DNA of 64,000 bases, from positions 62,001-126,000 of the forward strand of contig NZ_WIWC01000001.1 in the NCBI RefSeq assembly GCF_009600315.1, given 5' to 3'. The DNA is from Pseudomonas helleri (GTDB lineage: Bacteria > Pseudomonadota > Gammaproteobacteria > Pseudomonadales > Pseudomonadaceae). The notes beneath the pieces were generated by a model that was given only the letters and a program-made list of their open reading frames with translations, ran no database searches and was not told the origin of the DNA. Positions 33,382 to 42,712 of the stretch are shown here, in pieces. Both the position numbers and the translations under genes were made by a program. Numbering within the stretch: the stretch's first letter is position 1; each line of letters begins with the position of its first letter.

Positions 33382-33867
33382 ATGGCAAGTCACGGTTACA
33401 TGAGTATTTCGGGTAAAAGCCAAGGTCTGATTTCGGCAGGTTGTTCAACTGCCGAGTCCATTGGCAATAAATGCCAAGCCGGGCATCGAGATGAAGTCAT
33501 GGTGCTCTCCTTCAATCACACCCTGTTAAATCTGAGCAATATTGACCGAGCGACTCATCAACCCATCGCGATTGTTAAAAACATAGACAAGTCGACACCC
33601 TTGCTGGCGCAAGCCCTGACCAATAGAGAGATATTGGAGTGCAAGATCAACTTCTATCGAACCTCACCGATGGGCGTTCAGGAGCGTTTTTTTACCGTTG
33701 ATATATCGGGGTGCATTTTGACGGAGCTGACGCTGGTCATGCCCCATGCCACGCTGGAAAACGATGCCGACATTCAAGAGGTCATGGCCCTGAGTTATCG
33801 CGAAATTTGCTGGATGCATCATATCGCCGGCACCAGTGGCTATAGCAGTTGGGATGAGGACAAATGA
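33382..33867 (+). CDS. hcp: Hcp-family type VI secretion protein (orphan Hcp)
   Basis: A 161-residue Hcp, the hexameric tube protein of the type VI secretion system. Conserved segments are MASHGYMSISGKSQGLISAG, IGNKCQAGHRDEVMVLSFNH, STPLLAQALTNREI and the terminal GTSGYSSWDED, as in the Hcp type that travels with effector genes. No other type VI genes are in the window, so it is an orphan that would load onto an apparatus encoded elsewhere. The stop overlaps the next start (ATGA). The cassette is more AT-rich than its flanks. Confidence 0.92.
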   Translation: MASHGYMSISGKSQGLISAGCSTAESIGNKCQAGHRDEVMVLSFNHTLLNLSNIDRATHQPIAIVKNIDKSTPLLAQALTNREILECKINFYRTSPMGVQERFFTVDISGCILTELTLVMPHATLENDADIQEVMALSYREICWMHHIAGTSGYSSWDEDK

Positions 33868-34583
33868 GGCCAGATAAAACGCAGCATTCATTGGCAGAAG
33901 ATGAAGTCAGGGCGTTAGATCAGGCGGTGATTCTACTCAAGAATCAGGCCTGTACGGTAGGTATACAACGTATTAAAAATATATCCGTTCGCTTGCAATT
34001 CAATCGAGAAATAACCGAGTACACACGGGGTATTGTTCAGGACGTTTACAACGGAAAGAAAAGTACCGACCAGGGGCTTGACGCCATTAACAAACAACGC
34101 AATGCACTGGTGAAGCACACCTTAATGGACCAAACTTTTTTAGGTTTGGGCGTTGCGGCGGGAGGAATGCAAGTTGCCATGGGGGGAGGCATTTGTTATT
34201 TCTCGGCAGGTGCTTTGTGTTTAGGCATAGGGGCGCCACTGATGCTTCAGGGCGGGAATAATATTTATGAAAACGGTCGTAATCTTTTATCGGGCCGCTC
34301 CGATACACAAGGCCCCATCCGAAAGGTCTATCACTCCGTAGCCAAAGCAGTAGGAGGGACAGAACGCGAAGGTAATATTGCCTATGGCGTCGTTGACTTG
34401 GCAGGGTCTGTTTATGGTGCGGGAAGGTTGGTGTTAAAGCCTGATTCGTGGAGGTTGTTCAGGCATATTCGCACTGATTATCTTTATGGCTTTCAGAGAT
34501 ATACGGTTGGCGGTGCCGCAATTGGAAAGACCTCAGATGTAAATACATTGCAGACATTATTCGACTATTGGAGGGACGAATGA
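33864..34583 (+). CDS. DUF4225-like putative type VI effector
   Basis: A 239-residue protein: a charged N-terminal helical region, then a strongly hydrophobic glycine-rich stretch (FLGLGVAAGGMQVAMGGGI and YFSAGALCLGIGAPLMLQGG, residues about 90-130), then a soluble C-terminal part (GNIAYGVVDLAGSVYGAGRL). This matches my memory of DUF4225 proteins found behind hcp. The membrane-active segments suggest a pore-forming or membrane-targeting toxin delivered by Hcp. It is coupled to Hcp upstream and to the small membrane protein downstream by ATGA overlaps. Toxicity is inferred, not shown. Confidence 0.8.
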   Translation: MRPDKTQHSLAEDEVRALDQAVILLKNQACTVGIQRIKNISVRLQFNREITEYTRGIVQDVYNGKKSTDQGLDAINKQRNALVKHTLMDQTFLGLGVAAGGMQVAMGGGICYFSAGALCLGIGAPLMLQGGNNIYENGRNLLSGRSDTQGPIRKVYHSVAKAVGGTEREGNIAYGVVDLAGSVYGAGRLVLKPDSWRLFRHIRTDYLYGFQRYTVGGAAIGKTSDVNTLQTLFDYWRDE

Positions 34584-34882
34584 ACAGCTATTTGTTTTAT
34601 GTAGTCTTTGTTTTTTTTAGTTTGGTATGTTACTTCCCATCCTTTTGGGCAAGTTTTGCATGGTCCGGAGAGAATAATGGTGCGCTGAAGTTTTACGGGG
34701 TTGCGATGCTAAATATATTTTTTATATTTATACATGTCCTTCATGCGAAGAGCGGATATCTACCTATAATCGATAAAAATACAAGCTATGGGGCGCAGTG
34801 GTTCTCTTTATTTGTAGCGGTGGCGTATGTTTTTTCAATGCCTGGAGCAAAGAAAAAACACATGTGGTTCACACGCAGATAG
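34580..34882 (+). CDS. Small membrane protein, putative immunity protein
   Basis: A 100-residue inner-membrane protein with three predicted hydrophobic helices (YLFYVVFVFFSLVCYFPSFW, VAMLNIFFIFIHVLHA and WFSLFVAVAYVFSMPG) and a basic C-terminus (KKKHMWFTRR). The ATG at 34580 overlaps the effector stop (ATGA) and has GGAGGG upstream. A membrane protein directly coupled to a membrane-active effector is the expected form of an immunity gene. I do not recognise a named family. Codon use is very AT-rich. Confidence 0.7.
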   Translation: MNSYLFYVVFVFFSLVCYFPSFWASFAWSGENNGALKFYGVAMLNIFFIFIHVLHAKSGYLPIIDKNTSYGAQWFSLFVAVAYVFSMPGAKKKHMWFTRR

Positions 34883-35296
34883 CTTTGATTAGGCTGCTCA
34901 CGTGAAAGTGGTTAAAAAGAATCATTGGTTATGTTTACCCAGAATGAACCTGAAGGTCGTAAATCCTGCATTTGATAAACCCTACAAATCGTGTGAGGCT
35001 GAGCGTCCCCAGTGCGGTGCGGTTGTGAGCATGGTTGTCATAAAGGCTGAGTATCCCAGTCCAGAATTGCCGCAGCCCCATGCGCTGTCCGTTGCAAGCT
35101 GCCTGCGTTTTCTTCTACCTGCCCATAATCTTTGCCCCCTCCCTTCGAAACTGGCCTTTTGGGCTCTGTTTCACTGTCGCCATGCCCGCCCGCCGGATAC
35201 CCATCCATTGCGTTAGCTCTTGAACGTCTGCTGCCTCTGAGGTTGCAGTCACGGCGCGCCTTTGCGCCTTTCAGATACGAATTGATGAGTATTGCC
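34883..35296. other. Intergenic region, no convincing gene
   Basis: About 410 bases separate the immunity-like gene from the glutamine-synthetase-family gene. Short open frames exist on both strands but have no Shine-Dalgarno and no coding-like composition. The base composition shifts from AT-rich to GC-rich within it, so the right edge of the transferred cassette may lie here. Confidence 0.45.
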
Positions 35297-36676
35297 ATGA
35301 GTACCACCCCTGCGTTTGCTGCCCTGCAAGAAGCCCAGAATTTTCTGTCGGATAACCCTGATGTCGAAATGTTCGAACTGTTTATCCTCGACAACAACGG
35401 CGTGCCGCGTGGCAAGTTGTTGCACCGTGATGAATTGCTGGAAATCTATAAAAGCGGGCGGCCTTTGCCGAGCACGATTCTGGGGCTGAACATTAATGGC
35501 GATGATGTCGAAAACACCGGGTTGGTCTGGGACGTGGGCGATATTGACTGTCGCGCTTACCCCATCAGTGGCAGCTTGCAGCGCATGCCTTGGCGTTTGA
35601 TTCCAACCGCAGCGGTGCAAGTCAGCATGCACCCGCAAGAAGGCATGCCGGCCACCGTCGCCGACCCTCGGCATCTATTGTCCAAAGTTATCGAGGGATT
35701 GCAGGCCGACGGCTATTACCCGGTGATGGCGGCTGAGCTGGAGTTTTATCTGCTGGATCGTCAGCGCGACAGCAATGGACGTCCGCAACCGGCACGCGAT
35801 GTAGACGGTCAGCGGCCACGCGCCACTCAGGTGTATGGGCTGCGTGAACTGGAACAAATCGAACCGTTTTTGGCGGATCTGTACAGCGCCTGCAAGCTGC
35901 AAGGGATTCCAGCCCGCACGGCCATTTCTGAATACGCGCCGGGGCAGGTGGAAATCACCCTGGAACACCGCAACGACGCCCTGCAAGCGATGGATGAAGC
36001 CGTGCGTTACAAGCGTTTGGTTAAAGGCGTGGCGCATAAGCACGGCATGGTGGCTTGCTTCATGGCCAAGCCCTTTGATGATTTGGCGGGTACAGGCATG
36101 CACATGCACGTGAGTCTGGCCGATAAAGATGGCAATAACCTGTTCGCCAGTGAAGCGCCTGACGGCACGCCATTGTTGCGCCACGCGGTGGGCGGGATGC
36201 TCAGCACGCTGCTCGATTCATTGCTGATGTTTTGCCCGAATGCCAATTCCTATCGCCGTTTTCAGAGCAACAGCTATGCGCCGTTAGCCGCAACCTGGGG
36301 TGTCGATAACCGCACTGTGAGTTTACGTGTACCGGGTGGCCCAGCGTTTTCCAGGCATATCGAACACCGCATTTGTGGCGCGGATGCCAACCCTTATTTA
36401 GCAGCTGCTGCGATTTTGGCGGGTATCCATCGCGGTATCCGTGAAGAGCGGGATCCGGGTGCGCCGGTAGAAGGCAACGGGTATGCGCAGGCCAGCGAAA
36501 GGCTGCCAACCGACTGGTTGACGACCTTGCGGGCATTGGAAGCGTCGCAATGGGCAAAAGACGCTTTTGGCCCTGAGTTTCTGAAGGTTTATCTGGCGGT
36601 AAAAAATGCCGAGTATCGACAGTTCATGGGTCAAGTGGGGGAGCAGGATTGGCGTTGGTATTTGCATCAGGCGTAG
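35297..36676 (+). CDS. Glutamine synthetase family protein
   Basis: A 459-residue enzyme of the GS superfamily, closest in pattern to the gamma-glutamyl-polyamine synthetases (PuuA/SpuB type). It has a GS beta-Grasp N-terminus (FELFILDNNGVPRGK), the ELEFYLLD metal segment, GTGMHMHVSLAD, the RRFQSNSYAP region and the EHRICGADANPYLAAA signature. It would ligate glutamate to an amine using ATP. Two ATGs are close (35285 and 35297); I chose the second, which follows a GATGAG. No polyamine genes adjoin it, so the amine substrate is open. Confidence 0.9.
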   Translation: MSTTPAFAALQEAQNFLSDNPDVEMFELFILDNNGVPRGKLLHRDELLEIYKSGRPLPSTILGLNINGDDVENTGLVWDVGDIDCRAYPISGSLQRMPWRLIPTAAVQVSMHPQEGMPATVADPRHLLSKVIEGLQADGYYPVMAAELEFYLLDRQRDSNGRPQPARDVDGQRPRATQVYGLRELEQIEPFLADLYSACKLQGIPARTAISEYAPGQVEITLEHRNDALQAMDEAVRYKRLVKGVAHKHGMVACFMAKPFDDLAGTGMHMHVSLADKDGNNLFASEAPDGTPLLRHAVGGMLSTLLDSLLMFCPNANSYRRFQSNSYAPLAATWGVDNRTVSLRVPGGPAFSRHIEHRICGADANPYLAAAAILAGIHRGIREERDPGAPVEGNGYAQASERLPTDWLTTLRALEASQWAKDAFGPEFLKVYLAVKNAEYRQFMGQVGEQDWRWYLHQA

Positions 36677-36781
36677 GGGCTTGCAGCTGGATGTCGTGAT
36701 CCCGTTCTTTGCTGACATTTTTTTCACTGGCCCATGTTTAACCTACTTGCAGAAGATCAATAAACCTACGAGTCAGCGGGC

Positions 36782-37429
36782 ATGTCCACTCAGCCACCGT
36801 CCACCTTTGAGCTTGAATTCGCCGAGCGCTATGATCGCGAACATGCGCTGGTCTGCCGTGAAGTGCACCCGCAAGGGTTCGCCCGACGGTGGACCGCGTG
36901 GCGCGAAAATCAATTGGTACGTCGAGCCCTCAAGGTCGCCGGTGAGCCAGGTCTGGTATTGGATATTGCGTGCGGCGCGGGGCGCTTCTGGCCTGTTCTG
37001 GCGGAGCACGGCAATCGAGTGATTCTGGCTGCCGACTCTTCCCAGAGTATGCTCGACCATGCACAAACGCATCACCCCGCGAGTTTGCTGGCGCGTATCA
37101 AGCTGTTTAAAAGTGCGGTGTTTTCCATTGATATGCCCGCTAATGCTGTAGACAGCATTTTCTGCATGCAGCTGTTTCACCACGTACACAACGCTGAGCA
37201 TCGTCTTGCAATCCTGCGCGAATTACACCGCGTGAGCCGCGATAGTCTCATCGTGTCGCTGTGCGTGGGGCGTGCGTTGGAACTGCCCAATGATCCGCCA
37301 CGGATTGTTGTGCGCAAGGACGATGTGGAAATGCAATTTGCCACAGCAGGCTTCAGCATCCTCAAACAGTACGATGTGCTGCCCGGCCGCAAGCTGGGCA
37401 GCATTTATGTTCTGCGCAAGGGCGCTTAG
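36782..37429 (+). CDS. Class I SAM-dependent methyltransferase
   Basis: A 215-residue methyltransferase with motif I VLDIACGAGRFWP, the acidic end of beta-2 (ILAADSSQSML) and IFCMQLFHHV as motif post-II. The N-terminus resembles the UbiE/small-molecule group, but the substrate cannot be told. It converges on ampC with stop codons overlapping by four bases (37426-37429), leaving no room for a terminator between them. Confidence 0.9.
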   Translation: MSTQPPSTFELEFAERYDREHALVCREVHPQGFARRWTAWRENQLVRRALKVAGEPGLVLDIACGAGRFWPVLAEHGNRVILAADSSQSMLDHAQTHHPASLLARIKLFKSAVFSIDMPANAVDSIFCMQLFHHVHNAEHRLAILRELHRVSRDSLIVSLCVGRALELPNDPPRIVVRKDDVEMQFATAGFSILKQYDVLPGRKLGSIYVLRKGA

Positions 37430-38589
37430 TTCATGGCGTTGAAGATTTTGTACGCCAGTTCGATGCGTTCACTGTTGGGGTAGTTTTTGTTGGCCAGAAT
37501 CACCACGGCCTGCTTTTTTACCGGGATCAAGGCGATGTAGCCACCAAAGCCCGCGGTTGAACCGGTTTTATTCATCCAAACAGCCTTTTGTGGCGCCAAC
37601 GGTGGGGTTAAGGCCAGCGCGCCATTATTCTCGTAGGCCATTTTGTTGGAGTTGCCCGTCAGCAGGTTTTTCAGCGTGACCGGGACTGGGTATTGCTCCC
37701 AAATCAAATCCTGAGTCATTGGCCCTACCTGAAAGTAGCCGGTATGGGTCTGCGCAATAGCACGCTGGATCCGGGTCTGGGGTTTGTCCGGCCCGATGTT
37801 CAGCTCGGCAAAATGAATCAAGTCGCGCACGCTGGTTTTTACGCCATAAGCTTCATTGGCCAGTACGCCGGGGTTGACCCTTACCGGTTGGTTTTCGGCG
37901 TTGTAGCCCTGTGCATACAGCGACATTTTGTCCGCGGGAACCTGCAAGTAACTACTGTTCAGACCCAATGCCGGAAACAGGGTGTTCTCCATCACCGACA
38001 CAAATGGCTGGCTCATGCTTTTGGCTGCAATCATGCCCAGCATGCCAATGCTGGGGTTGGCATAGCTGCGTTGTGTGCCGGAAGGGTAAATGGGCTTCCA
38101 GGCTTTGAGGTAATCCATCAATTGCTGCTCGTTTTGCACGCTCTCGGGTACTTGCAAAGGGAACCCGCCCGCCGTGTGAGTGGCCAAGTGCATGAGGGGG
38201 ATTTTGCCGAAGGCAGTGCCTTGTAGTTCAGGCAGGTATTTATCGACGGGGTCCGTCAGGGAAAGCTGGCCACCAGCCTGTGCAAAGGTGGCCAAAGTGG
38301 CCGTTAACAACTTGCTGATCGAGCCGACTTCAAACAATGTGTCGGGCGAAACGGGTGCTTGGGTGGCTTTGGAGGCCACACCGAAACTGTAGAATTGCTG
38401 CGTGCCGTTATGGCTGACCGCAATGGCAAGACCGCTAATGTCGTGAGCTTTCATGACCTCGGTGGCGGCTTGTTGCACGACGCTGTCCAACGTTGCCGGA
38501 ATAGCGCTTTTAGCCATGGCTGCACCGGTGAATACGCTGAGGCCAATCAGTGAGAGGGCGGCAAGAGACATTTTTTTGGGTGAAAACAT
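37426..38589 (-). CDS. ampC: Class C beta-lactamase
   Basis: A 387-residue periplasmic cephalosporinase with a clear signal peptide (MFSPKKMSLAALSLIGLSVFTGAAMA). The active-site residues are Ser90 and Lys93 (SISK), Tyr176 in YAN, and Lys341 in KTG. It hydrolyses cephalosporins and penicillins through an acyl-enzyme. In many Pseudomonas an ampR regulator is divergent from ampC; here the divergent neighbour is rnd, so AmpR-type induction from the neighbouring position is absent. Length and motifs are typical and the gene is intact. Confidence 0.94.
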   Translation of the reverse strand: MFSPKKMSLAALSLIGLSVFTGAAMAKSAIPATLDSVVQQAATEVMKAHDISGLAIAVSHNGTQQFYSFGVASKATQAPVSPDTLFEVGSISKLLTATLATFAQAGGQLSLTDPVDKYLPELQGTAFGKIPLMHLATHTAGGFPLQVPESVQNEQQLMDYLKAWKPIYPSGTQRSYANPSIGMLGMIAAKSMSQPFVSVMENTLFPALGLNSSYLQVPADKMSLYAQGYNAENQPVRVNPGVLANEAYGVKTSVRDLIHFAELNIGPDKPQTRIQRAIAQTHTGYFQVGPMTQDLIWEQYPVPVTLKNLLTGNSNKMAYENNGALALTPPLAPQKAVWMNKTGSTAGFGGYIALIPVKKQAVVILANKNYPNSERIELAYKIFNAMN

Positions 38590-38869
38590 TCAGTTCATCC
38601 TCTTGTTTGTCGTTCAGTCGTGCTGCGCTTCCAGTACGAGCTGATGGATATAGTCCCGTCATTAGTCAACGCGTGAAGTATGTAAGCCGTTTACTCTTGC
38701 GCCGACTCGCGATGACTCAGGTTCGGGAAACTGACCTATAAAAATAAAAAAAGCACGCAGGTCATTACTTTTAATTCTGTAGGTGTTTTCGTCGTTTAGA
38801 TTGCCAGTCATTACCCGATAAGGTCTGGCGGCGATATATACTGCGCGCCATTCTTCAAGGGAGAGCCGT

Positions 38870-40003
38870 GTGGGCATCGATATTCACTGGATTCGCGACA
38901 ACGATAGCCTCGGCCAGCATTGCGCCAAATGGCAACATTTGCCATATGTAGCCCTCGACACCGAATTTATGCGGGTCGATACCTTTTATCCGATTGCCGG
39001 TCTTATCCAGATTGGTGACGGCGAGCGGGCTTACCTGATCGACCCCCTGACCATCGACAATTGGCAGCCTCTGGCCGCCCTGTTGGAGAACACGTCAGTG
39101 GTCAAAGTGCTGCACGCTTGCAGCGAAGACCTCGAAGTGCTCTTGCGCCTCACGGGCAGTTTGCCGGTGCCGTTATTCGACACCCAGTTGGCAGCGGCTT
39201 ACCTCAATCTCGGTTTTTCCATGGGGTATTCGCGTCTGGTCAAAGAGGTTCTGGATCTCGACCTGCCCAAAGGTGAAACCCGATCTGACTGGCTGCAACG
39301 CCCGCTGTCGGACACCCAGATCAGCTACGCCGCCGAAGATGCCCTGCATCTGGCCGAAGTGTATGTGCTGTTACGTCCGCGTCTGTCGGATGAAAAGTAC
39401 GCCTGGGTGCTTGAGGATGGTGCAGAGCTGGTGGCCAATCTGCGCCGCGAAGTAGACCCTTATGAGGTTTACCGTGAGGCCAAGCTGGCCTGGAAACTGT
39501 CACGGGATCAGTTGGCGGTGTTGCGTGAGCTTTGTGCCTGGCGCGAAAAAGAAGCCCGTGCCCGCGACCTGCCTCGTAATCGAGTGGTACGCGAACATGC
39601 CTTGTGGCCTTTAGCCAAAACCCAACCCGATAATCTGGTGTCGCTGGCGCGTATTGAAGACATGCACCCGCGTACCGTGCGTCAGGATGGCGAGTTTTTA
39701 TTGGACTTGATCAAGCGTGCTGGCAGTCTACCGCCCGAGCAATGGCCTCCCGCTGTACCTGAACCGTTGCCGGTTGAGGCTGCACTGTTGATCAAACGCT
39801 TGCGCGCTGTTGGCCAGGAATTGGCCGAGCGTCTCAATATTGCGCCAGAGCTGATGCTGCGCAAAAAAACCCTGGAAGCACTGGTAAAAAGTGGCTTTCC
39901 CAATGGGCCTTATCAATTGCCGGACTCACTGCGTGGATGGCGCCGTGAGCTGATGGGGCAGGCATTGCTAGATTGCCTGTCCTGCGCTGGAGAACCGTCT
40001 TGA
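38870..40003 (+). CDS. rnd: Ribonuclease D
   Basis: A 377-residue 3'-5' exoribonuclease that trims tRNA and other small RNAs. The DEDD catalytic domain shows Asp28 and Glu30 ([15 protein letters not shown]), [11 protein letters not shown] and YAAEDALHL, followed by HRDC domains from about residue 210 on. The start is GTG, with AAGGGAGAG upstream. Its stop overlaps the start of ycgL (TTGA), the usual Pseudomonas order. Confidence 0.95.
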   Translation: MGIDIHWIRDNDSLGQHCAKWQHLPYVALDTEFMRVDTFYPIAGLIQIGDGERAYLIDPLTIDNWQPLAALLENTSVVKVLHACSEDLEVLLRLTGSLPVPLFDTQLAAAYLNLGFSMGYSRLVKEVLDLDLPKGETRSDWLQRPLSDTQISYAAEDALHLAEVYVLLRPRLSDEKYAWVLEDGAELVANLRREVDPYEVYREAKLAWKLSRDQLAVLRELCAWREKEARARDLPRNRVVREHALWPLAKTQPDNLVSLARIEDMHPRTVRQDGEFLLDLIKRAGSLPPEQWPPAVPEPLPVEAALLIKRLRAVGQELAERLNIAPELMLRKKTLEALVKSGFPNGPYQLPDSLRGWRRELMGQALLDCLSCAGEPS

Positions 40004-40293
40004 AACGTATCTGTTCGATTTATCGCAGCACCAAACGCAACGAAATGTATTTGTACGTGCTCAAGGCCGATGCCCTGGAGCGCGTCCCTGAAACGCTGAT
40101 GCTGGCCTTTGGCAAACCGGTCCACGCGTTTGATCTGGTATTGACGCCTGAGCGCAAACTGTCGCGTGAGGACATTACCAAGGTTCTCGACAATTTGGAG
40201 ACTCAGGGTTACCACCTGCAAATGCCCCCTGCCGAAGATGAATACATCGAGCACCTGCCCGAAGAACTGTTGCGTCGCAACGACCCGATGTAA
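40000..40293 (+). CDS. ycgL: YcgL domain protein
   Basis: A 97-residue YcgL-family protein ([30 protein letters not shown] ... [22 protein letters not shown]). The family start aligns with a TTG at 40000 that overlaps the rnd stop as TTGA; the frame's earlier ATG gives an odd nine-residue extension. Function is unknown, although its coupling to rnd suggests a link to RNA metabolism. Confidence 0.93.
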   Translation: MKRICSIYRSTKRNEMYLYVLKADALERVPETLMLAFGKPVHAFDLVLTPERKLSREDITKVLDNLETQGYHLQMPPAEDEYIEHLPEELLRRNDPM

Positions 40294-40418
40294 TGACGGC
40301 ATCAGGTGCCCGGACCCGGGTGCCTGTCTCCAACAGACTGGATTGATTGGCGGTGGCCAAACGTAACGGGGCAAACCCGGGCGATGGGCGCTGACAGTGT
40401 TTTATTAAGGTTAGAAAC

Positions 40419-41351
40419 ATGCGCGTTCTGATTGCCGAGCACGATTACTCCCTCTACGCCCAACTCCTCCAGCAAGCCGCTCCACACCTGGATATACAGA
40501 CCAGTGGCGATTCGGCTCAATTGGCTCAACTGGCCGCTGATTGCCCGGTGTGGCTCGGACAACCCGATTTATTGGCGACCCTGTTGCGCCAAGGGCATAC
40601 GCCGCAATGGCTGCAATCGACCTGGGCCGGGATCACGCCCTTGCTGGCACCAGGCTTGGTGCGTGACTATCGTCTGAGCCGGGCGGTGGGTATTTTCGGC
40701 CAGGTCATGGCCGAGTATGTGTTGACCTACATGCTGGGGCACGAACGCGAAGTGATGGCGCGTTTGGTCAGTCAAGTCGAGCGAAAGTGGGACAATCGAA
40801 CGGGACAAAGTCTGGTGGGCCGCAAGGTGCTGATTGTCGGTGCAGGTGACATCGGTCAGACCGTAGCGCAGTTCCTGCTGCCGTTCGGGGTTGAGTTGTA
40901 TGCCGTCGCCAGCAGCGTGCGTGAACAGGCGCCGTTTAAAGAGGTGACGACCCTGAGTGAATTGCCACGACTGGTCGGGCAGATGGACTACGTCATCAAT
41001 CTGTTGCCTAACACGCCGGACACCCATGACTTGTACGATGCCGAGCTCTTTGCGTTGTTCAACCCCAACGGCGTGTTTATGAACGTTGGGCGGGGTGTAG
41101 CGGTGGTGGATGCCGACCTGGTTGAAGCGTTACGTCAGGGCCATCTGGCCGGTGCAATCATTGATGTGTGCCGTCAGGAACCGTTACCGGCCAAGCATCC
41201 CTTCTGGACCGCCTGGGGCTTGCTGTTGACCGGGCACAGCTCGGCGCCGACATCGCCGCAGATGATGGTGCAACTGTTTGTCGACAACTTGCGGGCGTTT
41301 CAAGCCGGTGAAACCACCTACGGCGAAGTGGATTTCGAACGCGGTTATTGA
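40419..41351 (+). CDS. D-2-hydroxyacid dehydrogenase
   Basis: A 310-residue NAD(P)-dependent oxidoreductase of the GhrA-like 2-hydroxyacid dehydrogenase group. It has the dinucleotide motif VLIVGAGDIGQTVAQF, the substrate-binding Arg in NVGRGVAVVD and the catalytic Glu/His region (CRQEPLPAKHPFW ... LTGHSSAPT). It probably reduces glyoxylate or hydroxypyruvate. A REP pair follows the stop codon. Its place after rnd-ycgL is conserved in Pseudomonas. Confidence 0.92.
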   Translation: MRVLIAEHDYSLYAQLLQQAAPHLDIQTSGDSAQLAQLAADCPVWLGQPDLLATLLRQGHTPQWLQSTWAGITPLLAPGLVRDYRLSRAVGIFGQVMAEYVLTYMLGHEREVMARLVSQVERKWDNRTGQSLVGRKVLIVGAGDIGQTVAQFLLPFGVELYAVASSVREQAPFKEVTTLSELPRLVGQMDYVINLLPNTPDTHDLYDAELFALFNPNGVFMNVGRGVAVVDADLVEALRQGHLAGAIIDVCRQEPLPAKHPFWTAWGLLLTGHSSAPTSPQMMVQLFVDNLRAFQAGETTYGEVDFERGY

Positions 41352-41360
41352 GCGCAAACC

Positions 41361-41460
41361 TGTAGGAGCTGACGAGGAACGAGGCTGCGATCGGCTGCGC
41401 AGCGGCCGCTTTACGACAGCTTCGCTGCCGATCGCAGCCTCGTTCCTCGTCAGCTACTAC
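41361..41460. repeat. REP pair (inverted)
   Basis: TGTAGGAGCTGACGAGGAACGAGGCTGCGATCGG (split here as the arm 41361-41394) is mirrored at 41428-41460. The arms are nearly perfect and the spacer is about 33 bases. It lies between convergent genes. Confidence 0.9.
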
Positions 41461-41483
41461 CCAAATTAGGCTCAGTCAGGGGT

Positions 41484-42077
41484 TTACAAGCTGAAATCAC
41501 CCTCAGCGACCAATGTGCTTAACGGTTCGCGCTGGCTGGGCACTTCCTTGGCTTGCAGGTAATCCACCAAGCTTGCCTTGTCACCCCGTTTGCCAATGGC
41601 AACCATGGCCTGGACCGCATAACCTTCAGGAATTTTCAGCTCCTGGCGGGCACGTTCATAATCCAGGCCGCTCATGCCGTGGGTGTGCCAGCCGCTCAAG
41701 TGTGCTTGCAGCGCCAGATGACCCCAGGCAGCGCCTGTGTCGAAGGCATGGGTCGGCGCCGGTTTTTCCTCGGTCGTACCCGGTGCCGCAAACGTGGTTT
41801 TCGACACAATGACCACCAGCGCGGCAGCCTGTTTGGCCCACCCCTGATTGAATTCAACCAGCAAACTCAAGTAACGGTCGAACTCGGGTGTGCCGCGCAG
41901 CGCGTACAAAAAGCGCCAGGGCTGGGCGTTGTAGGCAGAAGGTGCCCAGCGGGCGGCCTCGAAAAAGCTCATTAAAGTGGCTTTATCAATGGTTTCGTCG
42001 GTAAAGGCGCGGGGCGACCAACGTTGAGTAAATTGCTCATCAATCTGGTGTTCGGCAATGCGGTTGGACGCTGGCAT
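41484..42077 (-). CDS. Nitroreductase family protein
   Basis: A 197-residue FMN-dependent nitroreductase (TQRWSPRAFTD, RWAPSAYNAQPWRFL, HTHGMSGLDY). The start is the ATG at 42077 behind CGGGAAAC; an ATG 33 bases upstream is less likely. It converges on the hydroxyacid dehydrogenase over a REP pair and is divergent from ycgN. Physiological substrate unknown. Confidence 0.92.
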   Translation of the reverse strand: MPASNRIAEHQIDEQFTQRWSPRAFTDETIDKATLMSFFEAARWAPSAYNAQPWRFLYALRGTPEFDRYLSLLVEFNQGWAKQAAALVVIVSKTTFAAPGTTEEKPAPTHAFDTGAAWGHLALQAHLSGWHTHGMSGLDYERARQELKIPEGYAVQAMVAIGKRGDKASLVDYLQAKEVPSQREPLSTLVAEGDFSL

Positions 42078-42233
42078 TCGTGTTTCCCGAGTGTGTAAGT
42101 GAGGGTACAAAGCTACTGTCAGGCCCCCATTGTGACAAGTGCTGTTACACCGTCAGTCACTAGCGCTTGGCCCGCGAGGCCTTGGGCACTAGACTGGCGG
42201 CCTTTTCCACTCCCTGATGTTGATGTTTGAGCC

Positions 42234-42683
42234 ATGGCCGCAAAAGTTGAACCGTTCTGGATCCGCAAAACCCTCGATCAACTCGATCAAGAGGAATGGG
42301 AGTCGCTGTGCGACGGCTGCGGGCTGTGCTGCTTGCAAAAACTCGAAGATGAGGAAGACAACAGCGTCTACTACACGCGCATCGCCTGCAAACTGCTCGA
42401 CCTGAAAACCTGCCAGTGCACCGATTACCCCAAGCGTCGGGATACGGTCCCCGATTGCATTCAGTTGTCGCCGGGCAAGGCCGAATCGTTCAAGTGGCTA
42501 CCACCTACGTGTGGTTACCGATTGGTCAGCGAGCGCAAAGATCTGCCGCTGTGGCACCACCTGGTTTGCGGCGACCCTGATGCCGTGCATCACGAGCGTA
42601 TTTCTCAATCAGGGCGCATGCTCGCCGAAGGCAGCGTGGCGGAAGAGGACTGGGAAGATCATCTGATTTTCCGCGCCGGTTAA
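42234..42683 (+). CDS. ycgN: YcgN family cysteine-cluster protein
   Basis: A 149-residue UPF0260/YcgN protein with a zinc- or iron-sulfur-like cysteine cluster ([42 protein letters not shown]). Function unknown. It follows the same neighbourhood as in other pseudomonads. GAG-type Shine-Dalgarno before the ATG. Confidence 0.94.
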   Translation: MAAKVEPFWIRKTLDQLDQEEWESLCDGCGLCCLQKLEDEEDNSVYYTRIACKLLDLKTCQCTDYPKRRDTVPDCIQLSPGKAESFKWLPPTCGYRLVSERKDLPLWHHLVCGDPDAVHHERISQSGRMLAEGSVAEEDWEDHLIFRAG

Positions 42684-42712
42684 GTGCCGGAGCGGTAGCC
42701 GAAGGAGTGTGT

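Noticed and set aside
34902..35216. A 104-codon frame between the type VI cassette and the glutamine-synthetase-family gene.
   Set aside because: No Shine-Dalgarno, odd composition (Pro, Cys, His-rich) and no recognisable pattern; the region also has a frame on the other strand.
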